NCBI GenBank assembly: GCA_016859345.1 | Contig: CM029120.1 | Coordinates: forward strand, 6,747,501-6,811,500 | DNA length: 64,000 bases | Direction: 5' to 3' | Source: Istiophorus platypterus | Lineage: Eukaryota; Chordata; Actinopteri; Istiophoriformes; Istiophoridae | Shown: positions 39,101 to 53,154 of the stretch, piece by piece | Position numbering within the stretch: the stretch's first letter is position 1 | Layout of the letters: each line of letters opens with the position of its first letter | The notes under the pieces: generated by a model | Seen by the model: only the letters and a program-made list of their open reading frames with translations | What the model was told of the DNA's origin: nothing | Databases searched by the model: none | Translations under genes and position numbers: made by a program

Positions 39101-42100
39101 TAGCACAGATCCCTACAAACGTAATGCATTTCATGAGTGGCCTTGGGGGGTCACACCAAAAGAGGCCATCTGGTTCTCATTGTATTGTGTCCTTTAAAGA
39201 GATAATTAGGAATATTACAGAGTCAGCTATGAATACATAAACAGATTCCCCATGAATCCACAAGTGGAGTTGTCAAAAAAATGCCCCCGGAGGAGGCTTC
39301 TTGGTTCACTCTTTAAAATCTTTTCAAGTTATCCAATTACTGTTCTGAGAGTAAATCTATAACCTGAGCCAAACAGAACAAAGTGCACGATGATAGGAAG
39401 GAAAAGGGCTTTGAGGCCTACACAACAACCTAACCTTTTTCCCATTAGAATGTTATATAAGGCAAAAATCTTGCTGGCTCTGAAAAACAAACAAACAAAC
39501 AAACAAAAAACAACAAAAAAAACAGCAACATTTGTAAGGTACATGTATTTGACCTAAAAGAATGATGCTACTCTGACATTTCTAGGCACTGTTATGAAAC
39601 AGGAAATAGTTTCAGCACAAATTCACCCCACGGGAAAAACTTTTTTCATGCAAGCAACTTTTTTCCCAAACACGGCTAAAGCCTGTGCAGCCTGTCCTTT
39701 TTTTAAAGAGACAGTTTGAGGGCTTGAGTTTTTTTTCACCCCCACTCTCGGGGTAGAAGAGATCGCTTAAAAAAAAGAAAACATGAAAAAATTTCTTTGT
39801 CTGGGAATTCAGGGTCAGGTGATTGCCAAAAGGAATTCTGGTTGGCTAGAAAGGACTTGCAAAATGTTGGCAGCGTGCCCAGATGTTGTCATGCAAGCAG
39901 GGCTGGAAATTTGCTGTAAACCTCATTTTCACCCTCACATCCATAGCACAGAGTTCCTTAGCTGGGGGAGGGGTCAGGAGAAGAATAGGGGAGGGAAACG
40001 GAGAGGGAGAGACGGAGAAGTCCACTGTAACACAAAGCACATGAAAAAAAAAAAAAGAGAGATCCTGGAGAAAGTGCAAGATGGCAGTAACCCTTTCAGC
40101 CACCATGTCCTCCCTGCTGCAGGGGCATGCAACAGCAAAAAGCAGCTCTATGGCCAGAGTAGAATCAGTACTGAAGGCTGTGCATCACATTAATCTTCAG
40201 GAAAGGGCTTTGATGCCAAAACAAAGTCTTTGTGCAAATTAGATCAAAGCTTGCAATACGCCAGATGAGAAAAGGGGAAAAAACAGGCACAGTTACAATT
40301 TGCATCTTGCAAATCCCCTCAAATCTAAGCCTTATACGGCCATTTGTTCAAGAATATCGACCTCTGTTTGGAAAAATGGAAACTGCTGCCTGCTTGCCTC
40401 GTATTTTACGACATTTCACTTGTGGGACTCTGGCATGTCCTGCTAATTTGGCAATATTTCCTCCCTGGAGACATTTTTATGGCCGCTCCCCAAGCCCTCT
40501 CCAGAGGAGAGCAGTGAGGGTGGGGTGGGGGGGTGGGGGGGGCAGAAGAAATGGAAGACCCCATGTTGATACTACGGAGACTCCTCATTATGTAATAGAT
40601 GAAGTTGCTCTACATCACACTGCTACCAGAAATCATATTTACCATGACGAATTAATGAGCAATGTGGGGAATGTTGCATTCATACAGATTAAAATCACAC
40701 TGGATCAATGTTTCACAAAAGAAATACGAACTTGGATAAACTGTCACATCTGCTAAGAAGCAGGGATGTTTGGTCATTCTGGATCCAGTAAAATACCTGC
40801 ACATTTCGAACAAACCGACCTCACCACAGGGTCCAAGATTTACGCAGCAGCTGTTCTGGAGCTTTTGATCATATTACATGATCTTCCACAGAGGATGTTT
40901 GCATTTTGCCCAGTCGTCATGTAATTGTACATGGCTTAAAAATTGAGACTATAGCTTATTACTTACCCGGGGCTTTCAACTGATCGAAAAAAAAAAAAGA
41001 GAGATCCTGGAGAAAGTGCAAGATGGCAGTAACCCTTTCAGCCACCATGTCCTCCCTGCTGCAGGGGCATGCAACAGCAAAAAGCAGCTCTATGGCCAGA
41101 GTAGAATCAGTACTGAAGGCTGTGCATCACATTAATCTTCAGGAAAGGGCTTTGATGCCAAAACAAAGTCTTTGTGCAAATTAGATCAAAGCTTGCAATA
41201 CGCCAGATGAGAAAAGGGGAAAAAACAGGCACAGTTACAATTTGCATCTTGCAAATCCCCTCAAATCTAAGCCTCATACGGCCATTTGTTCAAGAATATC
41301 GACCTCTGTTTGGAAAAATGGAAACTGCTGCCTGCTTGCCTCGTATTTTACGACATTTCACTTGTGGGACTCTGGCATGTCCTGCTAATTTGGCAATATT
41401 TCCTCCCTGGAGACATTTTTATGGCCGCTCCCCAAGCCCTCTCCAGAGGAGAGCAGTGAGGGTGGGGTGGGGGGGTGGGGGGGGCAGAAGAAATGGAAGA
41501 CCCCATGTTGATACTACGAAGACTCCTCATTATGTAATAGATGAAGTTGCTCTACATCACACTGCTACCAGAAATCATATTTACCATGACGAATTAATGA
41601 GCAATGTGGGGAATGTTGCATTCATACAGATTAAAATCACACTGGATCAATGTTTCACAAAAGAAATACGAACTTGGATAAACTGTCACATCTGCTAAGA
41701 AGCAGGGATGTTTGGTCATTCTGGATCCAGTAAAAATACCTGCACATTTCGAACAAACCGACCTCACCACAGGGTCCAAGATTTACGCAGCAGCTGTTCT
41801 GGAGCTTTTGATCATATTACATGATCTTCCACAGAGGATGTTTGCATTTTGCCCAGTCGTCATGTAATTGTACATGGCTTAAAAATTGAGACTATAGCTT
41901 ATTACTTACCCGGGGCTTTCAACTGATCGAAAAAAAAAAAAAATTATTTGGGGATCAAATTTCAATCAAATTCCATCTGAAGATCATGTGATACCATCAA
42001 AAGCTCCAAAACCACTACAAAGTGGACTTTGTGGTGATGAGATTGTTTTGTACTGTTTCCATATTTAAGCTATCATGGATGACAAGTCCTTAAAGTCCTC

Positions 42101-45100
42101 AGAAAAATGGAAATTTACAATGCCGAAGAAATTTGTCAATCTCCATCTGCTATTGAAGCCCATGTGTACCAATCAAAAGCTACAGAACGGATACAAAATG
42201 TAACTTGTGGTGATTATTTTATCAACTACTGTTCCCAGTAATGAACTTTAAACTGTTTGTTATTGCTCTACATTTACAAGGAAGCTTCACTGGAACCATT
42301 TTCCATTTAAGAAATAGTCCCAATGAAATCTGTTAACAGCGAAGGCCGCGTTCCAACCGACTTTAATCTTGTGTGAAAAACGCCGCCCCCTCATTCATTT
42401 GAATGTGGCCACTTTGCAGACACGGAGGGGGTAGAGCCAGGTTCAGAAACTTTAACCCGGCTCAACTTTTGCCACAATGCTACGTCATCCGCAAGATGCT
42501 GCGTTAGCCAATTTCGATGCTTTCAAGTACACATTCCTGGTTGATTACTTTGTGATGTGAACGCTGTACTTCTACTGTTTCCCTCGTAATTGTTATGATT
42601 AAAGATAAAATGATTGCTCTGACGATAACTTTCCAGAGCAGTAAAATCCTTCCTCCTAAAATTTTGAACGTCTCAGCGTTTTGCTTCAGGCTCATGGATC
42701 AGTAACTCACACTGGACTTTCTTGATTTCTTTAATGAAGGACTGGTCATGGTGGTAAAGTCTGTGGATTATCCTGAATTAGAAAGACCCCCCTCACCTTG
42801 AAAAAGATGTTGCTGTTAAATTTTTCAAGTTTCCAATGTCAAAACCTTTGCAAAAAACATTTGGTAAAAGGGTGTTACCATTAGGGGTAGAGGGTAAGAT
42901 GTGGGTGTACCCGTGGTAGCCTAATGGGTAAGGCAAATGCCATATAACCACAATGTCCCATTCTACTGGGGGACTCTTGTTGTGTGTCATGGCCCCCTCT
43001 CTCTCCTCCAATGTTTCCTGTCCCTCTACACTGTCAAATATTGAACAAAAGGTAAAAGTGTCAGGCTTTTGGTTGAACTGATCCTTTATTCTGCAATAAT
43101 TGCACCTTATCGTTGAGACATTAAAAAGCACTCAGAAAAATGCAACCCTAAATTTACCCAGGAAGCATGCATCATGTCAAGGCATCAAACAGATGTGTTC
43201 ACTGCAGCTCCATGTAATTCTTCCTCTGCTAATATGGACAAGAACAAAGCCAGGGAACACAGGAGCCCCATGAGCCAATGGCCCCAGAAAAATCTGCTGA
43301 AATAAATGGTACCTTCATGAGATATCGAATGACCCATCAAATACACTTGGCAGTGAATACACCACAAGCCCTATCTTCGACCCTAGAAGCTTTAGTCCAT
43401 GCCTGTCACTCACCCTGCTGTCTGCGGTGGCTGGGACAGAGCTCGGGTACTCACCTCCATCTTCCACTTGGCCAGCCACTCCTCTCTGGTCCGCTTGCTA
43501 ATGTAATAAGGGTCACCAGCCTGGAAGGTTATTCTGGGCATGGGCCTCTGACGAAGGCTGATCTCCCAACCAACTCCCCCTCGCAGCCTGCCTCGACCTC
43601 CCTGTTTAAGGTGTTAAAAAAAAAAAAAGTTAGCTACTTGTTTTTGATTCTTCCCTTAAGAGTTTCACTCATAAGGAATCATCCAGATTTGTAGTAAATC
43701 TGCACATCCAATCTGTCACTAGAGCCTGTGTGACAAACTCTAGTTAACAAGTGGGTAATTCATAGTCGAGGCGATGGGATTATCTAATTTCTAAAATGAT
43801 GATGACTCACATGTCGGTGTGCTGTTTTGGTGTTAACGGCTTCTGATAGGTCTGGCAGCAAGAAGTGATGCCACAGTGTCTAATCACAATTCCCTGGCAA
43901 CAGCCTCAAGGTCATTGGCACCAACTGATACGAGGAGCTCCCAAGTGTATTTGATATTTCAAATCTATACACCATTAGGTACCATTTCTTTCACAAGTCC
44001 AAAGGCAAGAGAACTAGTCAGTTTTTCTGGACCTTGGAGTTGGGTGACTATACCAAGCTTCTACTTTTCATTGTGCAAGCTTTCACCATACGTTTGTTGC
44101 AGGTGGCAAAAGGTTTAACACAGAAATAAACTTAAAGTATTACTTTGATATTTTGATAATTCAATTCACTTTGTTGGATTAAAATTTCAATACCAGCCCA
44201 TATCTTTCCGTTCAATGTAAAACTGGAGCCAGCAACAGGTTAGCTTAGCTTAGCATAAAGACTGCAAACGGTGGAAAACAGCTAGCTTGGCTCTGTCTGA
44301 AGGGAACACAATCCACCTGCCAGCAGCTCTAAAGCTCACTAATTAAAACACTATGACTTGTTGGTTTAATCCATGCAAAACCAAAGTGTAAAAACAAGTT
44401 GCAATGTTAAAGGAATAGTTCTTCATTTTTGGAAATATGTGCGTTTGTCTTCTTGAAGAAAGCTAGACAAGAAGATTGATACCACTCTAATGTAAGTATT
44501 CAACATATATAACAGGAACCAACAGCTATTTAGCTTAGCTTAGCAGAAAGACTGGACAGCGCTAGGAAAAGCTGGCCTGGCTCTGTCCAAAGTTAACAAA
44601 ATCCATCAACCAGCACCTTTAAAGCTCCCTAATTAATATGTTATATCTTGTTTGTTCAATCCCTGTGCAATCCCAGCAAGTTACTGGTCCCAGCCAAGAA
44701 ACAGTTTGACAAACAAGCCCTCTTAAAAATGGTGAACTGTTGAACTGTTTTTCACTCTGGGTTTTGTACAGATAAACAGTGCAAGATTTAGCATATCATT
44801 AGTGAGATTTAGAGGTGCTTGTAGGCAAATTTTGTTATCGTTGGACAGAGTCAGGCTAGCTGTTTCTCTCATTTCCAGTCTTTATGTTAAGATAAGCTAA
44901 CAGAATGTTAGGAAAGTGATATCAATCTTGTTATCTAAATCTCTGCAAGAAAGCAAATAAACTTCCCAAAATGCTGAACTTTTCCTATATGGGGACTTAT
45001 GTACTGGAATAACTTTAGATAAAACCAAGCTATCTTTTTCCCCCTTGTCTCCAGTCTTTATGCTAATCTAAGGCAGCTGTTTGTTAGCCATAATGTCATA

Positions 45101-48100
45101 ATTACCTATAAATCCCATCTTCCAACTCCAGGAAACAAAACAAATAATTGTATTTCCCAAAATGATGAACACTTCCAACCTAGCTACAGTAATAAAAAAA
45201 AACAAAAAACAAAAAACAGAACAACACACACAAATCCTCCCCTCAGCAAGCATACAACCTGACCTATAGTAAAGAAGAGGCAATAAGACAGAAAAGGACA
45301 TTGCTATACTAGCACTGGATTGCCTGACACTTGACCTGACAGCCCACCAGTATGTTTCAAGTTTTGTTCCAGGCATGTTCCTTCATTATTTCCAGTTTTT
45401 TCCAGGTATGTTCCTTCAGTATTTCTTCTACAGAAACTGTCCTTTTTTCAAGTCAAGAAACTCCACTCCTGGTTCTGTTCAATCTGTGCCACGACCATCT
45501 ATCATGCTGGCAAGCAGAGGACTCACGGTTTGTGACAGGAAAGATAATTCACCCTCAAAAAGGAAGCTACAACCCTGGCAAGTGTGAAAGACACCTCAAG
45601 AGTTTCATCAGTCAGAGAACAAAGACACAAACAGAGCAGGAATCTTACCTCTGTCTTGACTGCATCAGCCCCGTCCTCCTCCTTGTGCTCCACATCTAGA
45701 AAGGAGACAGCGACACAATGGATGGCCTAAATCATTCATAGGAGAGTGGAAAATGGCCACATCGGTTATCCCTGTATCTGTGTTAAACTTAAGTGGCCTC
45801 TCATTCATCAACAGACCATATGACACATTTATTAACCCAGATTGTTAAGCTTGCCATCCATATAATCCCATTAACTATATGTTTGACCAAATTAAAGTCA
45901 AAAGAATAAATCTCCCTGAGAGATATTTGCTCTGGAAGACTCCTTATGCATGCTCAAAATCGCTTCAGGATCACCGGCGCTCGTGCACTCAGGTGCCATA
46001 AGAGGGTTTGATGCAACCCAGAGGGTTTGGAGTGGCTGCCCAGGTTATGATGAGTGTGGAGAGGGGCCACGTTTATTTTGGCGAATGTCACACTTCTGAC
46101 CTTATATCCTCCCTTCATGAGACACACAGCTGGTTGCTATTAGCATTACCCCTCCCACGCCGCTGACACTGAGCCGTAAAGGCAACAACATACTGCTTCA
46201 CTTCGGCGACTCTGGGGCGGTATATAATCTCTCTGCCAATCTCCAGAGCTTCAACTGCACCAGGACATGAATCTCCTCTTGCTGCTGTCGCGGCATGTAG
46301 GAGTGGACCGTGTAGAAGCTGGTATTTGCCCACGCTATTCGGAACAAAAAAAAGGTGGTAGAGCCTAAAAATTGCTGAATGTTGTGCCACGACTCAAGTG
46401 GTGTATTTTATGCACTACAGTGCTGAAAAGTAATTATTTTACTCAAGTGCTCCATCTAAGTGCATTTTAAGGTACGTGCTCTTCAAGTTTAAAAGTTCAA
46501 TCTTGACCATCGAAACAGCAGTTGATATAAAAAAAAAAAATGATCTCAGAGACCATTTGGTAGCTTCTGTGTTTCCAAGTTTTTGATCATATCATATGAT
46601 CTTCGTTGTCAGATGGAGTTTGTCCAGAAAATCTAACTTTTGTAGCACTCTCAGACATCTGAAATGCGTACAACCACAACACATAAGCAAACACCATCTA
46701 ATGATGAAGTTCATGAGACATGACTCAAAACGCCAGAACTGGATAGATTGTTTAGTTCTAACTCTTTCTGCTATATTGTACTTCTCCTCCAGCACAATAC
46801 AGAATTTTTTTCATTTAAGTGAAAGCTATAATTAATAGGGACTTTTAGCTGGTCAAACAAAAAGGAAAAAAAGAAATGATTAATTGACTGATTTTTCCGC
46901 TCTAATGGTGACTGCATTATTTGTGATACTTAAGTATATTCTCTTGCTTATACTTTTGTACTTTATCTTACACAAAATATTGCAGGCAAGACATTTAGCT
47001 TTATCTGAGAATGCTTAATTAGTAGTATTGTAACCTTTAATCAAACGAAAGACCTGCATGATTACTCGATCGATCTCGGGTTTATTATAATGGATCAGAA
47101 CTCTTGAATACTATCAGCACTTTTATTAAAAAGAAATATTTTGCGAGAGGAAATGCCCAGAGGAAGTTGCAAAACCAAAATAGAGAGGTGCAGAAGCAGG
47201 CTAGAGATTAACAAATATAGCACAGAAAACAATTGGTGAAACATGCACTGAAACCACAGTCTAATAAAAATGTCTTAAACACAATAAAAGCGGCAGTTGG
47301 GATTTCCCATTAACTTGGCCATAATTTAGGATCTGGAGGTCTACAACAACAAGGGCATGTTATTCATTCTTCTCAACAGCGTTGTTTGCCTGTGTTCAGC
47401 AGAGCAGTGAGGGGTTAGCCAGGGAGCATGGATACCACCCAAATGAAACATTATTCATGAAAAACTTTTTCACGCGCAGTGGCAGAAAAAGAGATAAGGA
47501 GGCCTAAGTCATCTTGATCACGGCAGCTCAGACCAACACACCTCTGGTCTTACTTTCACAGTGATTAATTCGAATGTAAACTAGTGATTCTAAACGTGCC
47601 CAGGCAAGGTGATGTGACACCAGTGCGCACACACGTCACTCAAGCAGCTGTGGCCTAAAATTGCATGATGGCCTGGCCTGAGTAAACATGACTATCTGCT
47701 TAGTCGAAGCCCAAACACTATCATAACACTTGAGCCCTGAGAGGCTAAGGACAACTTCTGATGGCATGTTTTCCACACAGCCAACACTGGCTTGTCAGTG
47801 AAGTACCCTACAGACCTGTCCAAACAATAGTCCGCTCTCTTACCACCCTCTTCAAGTTGGTTCCATGTGTAGCCGAGCCCCCTGCTCCTCCCTCCTCACT
47901 TGCTCTTTTTTATTTTTTTTTTTTTTTTTTGGAGATTGCATGTGCTGATTCCTGCTGCTTTTTGCGCCACAGTCACCTGCCCCAACTCTCCTTTGCACCA
48001 AGTCTTCTCGCTGACCTGAAATCTTTACAGTTCGCCTTTTACTTTCTAATTTCCCTCATATAATTTTGATGTGCTGATTGAAAAAAATAACAACAAAAAA

Positions 48101-49131
48101 AACCTGCTGTGTCAGCGTGTCATAGGCGCCAAACTTTACACACAAACTGATGACAAACAGCATTTCTGTGTATTTTCACATGTTACGGATGTGACTGCCT
48201 GCAGCCTTGAAAGAAAAAAATAGTGTCAGTAACATCTACTGTGAGTCTAGAGGGACCTGTGGAATGAATGTTAACCTCTAATCTGTATATTTGTAAAAGG
48301 AAGTCTTTTCTATGACTTTGTGGCTAACACTGCTCATGCTGACTACTAACTTCAGTTCCTCTTTCAGTTTATTCTCCCTGCAATTTAATGTTGTCCATCT
48401 ATAAAGTTGGGGGACTGAAAAGAGAAACACCAAATGCAACGCAAAAGCATTTTTGTTTTAGACCCTCTCTGCTTGTTAAACCCTGATGATACTGTCAGGG
48501 CTTTTTTCAGGGTAATATTACTGTATTATTACTAGAGGAATGGCCCATTTAACAGCTCCCTAAAAACGTACACATTATCCAGTCACATTATCCTGCCTCA
48601 TCTTTCTTTAACTCTACGTCCTCATTAAAAACAAAGCACTCTGCAATGCTCAAGTGTTTAAACTAACTGTTTAGCTTATTAAAATAAACAATATTTCTGC
48701 AGATGATATACAAATGAAATAGATTTATGGTATTGATTTTGTTATGCCTTCTGCATTGACCACTGCATCACACAAAAGCTGAGCAGCTCTGGATCCATCA
48801 CTCAGAAAATCTTGTTCTGAGCCATTTACACCGAAAGCAAACAGGGTTATCCCTGGTTTCTGCTTGGAAGTGAAGTAACAGATCCCAGAAACACAGACCA
48901 GGTGAATACAGAGTGCAGACTCAGTTTGTAAAGAGTTCTGGGCACGACGCCATCCACCTGGCAGGGCCCCCTGACGGAGAGGCGGCCACAACAGAGACCT
49001 GCCAGCTCCCAACAGAGACTCGTTGCCAGGAGACGAGTCGCTCCTCCCCTGGCTTTATTTACCGCACTTCTCATCAAGGTCATAGCCGGTGTCTCTGCGG
49101 CCGAGAGAGGAGCGAGAAAGACACGTGGCTC

Positions 49132-49162
<31 letters not shown>

Positions 49163-52100
49163 TAGGACAGAAAACCAGAGAGTGGGGAGGGGGGCTGGCT
49201 AAGTGATACGGTTAATCTCCATCTTGGGCTGAAAACTACCTGTCAGCACCACTCTCTCCCAACTATGCCCCTCTGATTTATATCTCCTTTATATGCTAAT
49301 TTTATCTACTTCTGCTCTGTGGCCTATGCAGCTTTGGTTCTGTGTGACCAAGATTCAATTTAAAGTAGTTTTTCATAATAAAAATGTGAACAGTTTGAAT
49401 TTAAGCTTCTTACTGTAGTTTACGTAACAGTGCAATGTCAGTTATAAGTCATGTCACGTTTTTGTTCTTTAAAAAGCAAAGCTTTAAATTCTTGTCTCCC
49501 TTCCTGTTGTATTAGCTGTCAATGAGCCTTTAGTAACAAAAAAAAAATAATTAGGGCAACTAATGATTGCTTTCATAATCTCACATTTGTTCTCTCAGTT
49601 TATCATCAAACATATGGAAAATAGTGTAAAAATTACCATCATAATTGCCTAAATTCCTGGGTGACGATTTTTCATCGGCTATTTTTTTGTTTTGTTTTGT
49701 TTTTTTACCAACAATCAAAAGCCCTGAAATACTCATTTTACTTTGACCTAAGAAAAAGAAAAATAGAAAATATTAAAATTTAAGAAGCTGAAAAAAAATG
49801 TGTCTGACATTTTTGCTTTAAGAGCGACTTAACAACAATTAATCGTTTATCAAAATTCTTGTCGATTAATTCTCTTTCAGTTGACTGAAAATTTAATCTA
49901 GTGGTTTTTAAAAAAAAAAAAAAAAAATACTACTTCAATTCTTTTGCGTTAAGTTACAGCCCAGAGGCAAACTGTACATAGAACTTGTATCTGCTATATT
50001 ACATCTAAGATGGTGAAGTTGGTTTTACTGTCTGTCCTTAACACTGGAGCCGCCTGTTTCTCCATCTTAACTCAGTTACATGGCGCAAGCTGCACATTCC
50101 AATGTCAACTTGTGGTGGATAGTTAAAGCATTTGGTGATCCACAGGGAGACATTCAGAGGAAATCAACACATGCAAACATTCAGTATAATATGTCAAATG
50201 TGAATATTAACAGTATAAATATAACAATTATGTGTAATTTACTCTGCAGAACTAATATTTACTGGTGCCTCCTCTCCCCGCTGTGCAGCAGCGTAAACGC
50301 AACACTTTCAGCCTCTGTGTTACTAATCCTGGCAGTGTCAGTCCCATGCTCTGTGCAGACCCACTCAGTCTGACATCCATTTACTGTTCATTACTCAACT
50401 CCTTGTACAAGTCACAGGCACGTGACTTTTCCTGCCAGATCCGCAGAGAGCAGATTAAAAGATAGCGAAGCTGAACAAGCAGAGGGCCAAAAACTCACAT
50501 TTCGTTGGGCGCTCCAGTTTCCGCCTCCCTCTTTTCTTGCGCGGTGTTGTCAGGCTGTCGTCCTTGTCTTTCTCCGAGTCCTGCTCTTCCCGGCTGGGCA
50601 GGAATCCGTTCTCCTGGGAAGGGCTCAGGCTCTGACCCTGGGAGCTGTCCTCTGCCCGGCAGGAGGAGGGGTCTCTGGGGATCCCATTCTCCAGTTCCCT
50701 CTTCTCCTGTTTGGGGAAGCAGGCGTCCGACGTCCTGTCTCTGTGCCCACCCACGTCTCCATTGTGGACCTGTGCCATGGACGGCCTACCCACCCCAGTG
50801 TAGCTTTTGCCGACACCCACACCATCTTTGAGAGAGCCACAGCTCTCAACCTGCAGGCAGGGCAAGAGAGAGTTGAACTGTTAACATCCTAGCAATCTAT
50901 CAGCTTTATAGATTGCTATTGCTGAATCAGTATGTTGCATTTTGATGTTCCAAAAGTGTACAGCACTGGATAAACTGTAGCTGTCTGTGTAATAAACAAA
51001 ACCTTTCGGGATTTACAACGATTCATGCAGAACACTTGGAGAAAAGGTCATCTGAGTGAGCAACAATGAGACAGTTGGCACTATCAGAGTGAGGATAACC
51101 GCTCTTCAGTCTTTGTTGGCTAAGTGGGCTATTTGAAATAAAATGTCAATTAAAGCATTCACCCATTTCATATCAAATAAGCTTAATTTACCCCCCTTAA
51201 GCCTCCTCAGCTCTATCTCGACAGAATCAAACGTGTAGCTCAACTTCTACACTTATTAGTCAGTGAATTACGGCATTTCCCATTTAGCTCTGTTAAACTA
51301 GAGTTGTAAACTTCAAAGCTGTGTCGGGAAATCTGCTGTACAGCCATTAACTTGGAAGCCGAGGAAGGGATTACATTAAAGTTCATCAGGTACACTAGTG
51401 AGATTCCTGCATTCCTGAAGTCGTGCATTCATATTACAGCAGCATGGAAATATGTGAAGAATGTTGGCTGTTTGACAACAGAGAAGTTTTTCTCTCCGTC
51501 CAGTTTGGTACGCCCAGTTAAACTATTTCATTCTATGCAGAGGGGTAAATTCAAAGAGACTTGACCCATCTAAAGCTGCAGTTTAAGTTACAGCAGCAGA
51601 CATTCAGTTCTTACACCACCACCCCCAAAAAAGCACCAACTGTCTTAGAAAACCTAAAAAAGATTTGTCTCATACCTACATGTTTGAAGAAACGTGTTCT
51701 TGTCTCTGCTGCTACCTAAAAATAGCCACTAAAAAAAAAAACCAATACTATTTCTCAGACAGTCTCATTATTGGGTCACCGGGAGCAGAAAGTGGAGCAT
51801 GTCTTGTGAGATCAGACTGTCAACACTGATGAGAGCAGCGCTGAAGCTTTCATCTCCTGCAGACGTGGGTAAAGCAGGTTGCATTGAAGGCAGGTGACAG
51901 TAACGCCTCAGGAGGCTCCTGTCTGTCAGCACACGATATTTAGCAAACACAAGACCCTGTGCTGGAAGCTTAAAGGTCAAATGTAATTGGATTCCTGCAA
52001 ACTGAATAGGTAAACACAATGTAAACGGGCTTTGGTGTGACCCAGAGACCGATAAAATGTCTTTGTGATGAAAACAATGCATATTATGTGGAACAGAGAC

Positions 52101-53120
52101 ACAAGATAAACTTCAGTGGAAGTTGTTCTGTATCATAAAACAAAGATACATCAAGTCAAAGTTGGTGTTTAAGCATTCCTCGCAAACCACAACACTCTAA
52201 ATGATTCCACTGTTGTAGTAACTGTGAAGAATTCAAACACTGAAAACAGTTGAACAGTTTCACTCTCAAAAAGAGCAGCGCTCTAGTAAATCTATTTGAC
52301 ACAATCAAAACAATAATTTCAAAACAACAATCCCACAATTCAAACAATATCAATTTTCAGATTCCTCTCAAAGCTAGAAAAAGAGGTTGCAGTTTGAGTG
52401 TGGGTTTTGGCTAATATACAGACACAGATACAGACACACACACACACACACACACAGAAACACACCAAAGCAAACAGACACAAACAGAAAGTCAAACACA
52501 TGCATGCACAAACTCAGGCAATATGCTCAAACACACACACACACACAAACAGTACACACAAATGTCGCTGAAAGAATTACGCAACAGATTAGCGACCCAG
52601 TGAACTACATGAGGCCCCTGCCAGAGGTCAGAGTTCACAGTCAGTAAATCGAGCTGCTCAGACGGGCAGACAGGGGTCAAAACAAAACACTGTCTACATA
52701 ATCCAGTTTACTGCTGCAGCATTACAACCTAAACACAACCATGCAATTATATGTTGTGGTATATACTAGTACACTAGTATAAAACTATTAAAGCTGTACT
52801 AATCAATATTTTCAAACTAACAATGGATCAGAAGACCATGTGTAATGTGAAAGGCCTCGCTCGTAGTGATAAACCTATTGTTAGATGTCATACAACTCGG
52901 AAGTCCTCAGCTCCACATGCCGCTTTAGTGTCTTTCAGTGCAGTCTTTTGGTTTTTACAGTTCAGTTCTCACTGCTCATATTAGTGCTGGTTTGGAGAAT
53001 TTAGCTAAAAATCCGGGATATTTTTCCCCAGAAGTCGGTGGAGACCAAAAGGAGAACTAAAAGAAGAATGAAAACAACTATTAATGCTGCTTTAATTGTT
53101 CATTTAATGATGAGGAAGCT

Positions 53121-53154
<34 letters not shown>

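Larger units (their letters stand above)
45696..50498. other. dnmt3a intron 3, mostly unremarkable
   Basis: It holds a copy of the GATCATATCATATGATC repeat (46560-46630), a (GA)n run (49133-49162) and a decayed GGGCTGCAACTAA element (49551-49885). A 91-codon minus-strand frame at 46115-46390 has no family text and no flanking splice fit that I could confirm. Confidence 0.5.

Noticed and set aside
40232..41698. Twin 174-codon plus-strand open frames
   Set aside because: Identical except for one residue because of the tandem duplication. No domain, no start or splice context, and the G-rich patch is translated as a Gly/Arg run.
46115..46390. 91-codon minus-strand frame in dnmt3a intron 3 as an extra exon
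   Set aside because: Exons 3, 4 and 5 join in frame without it and no text matches DNMT3A.
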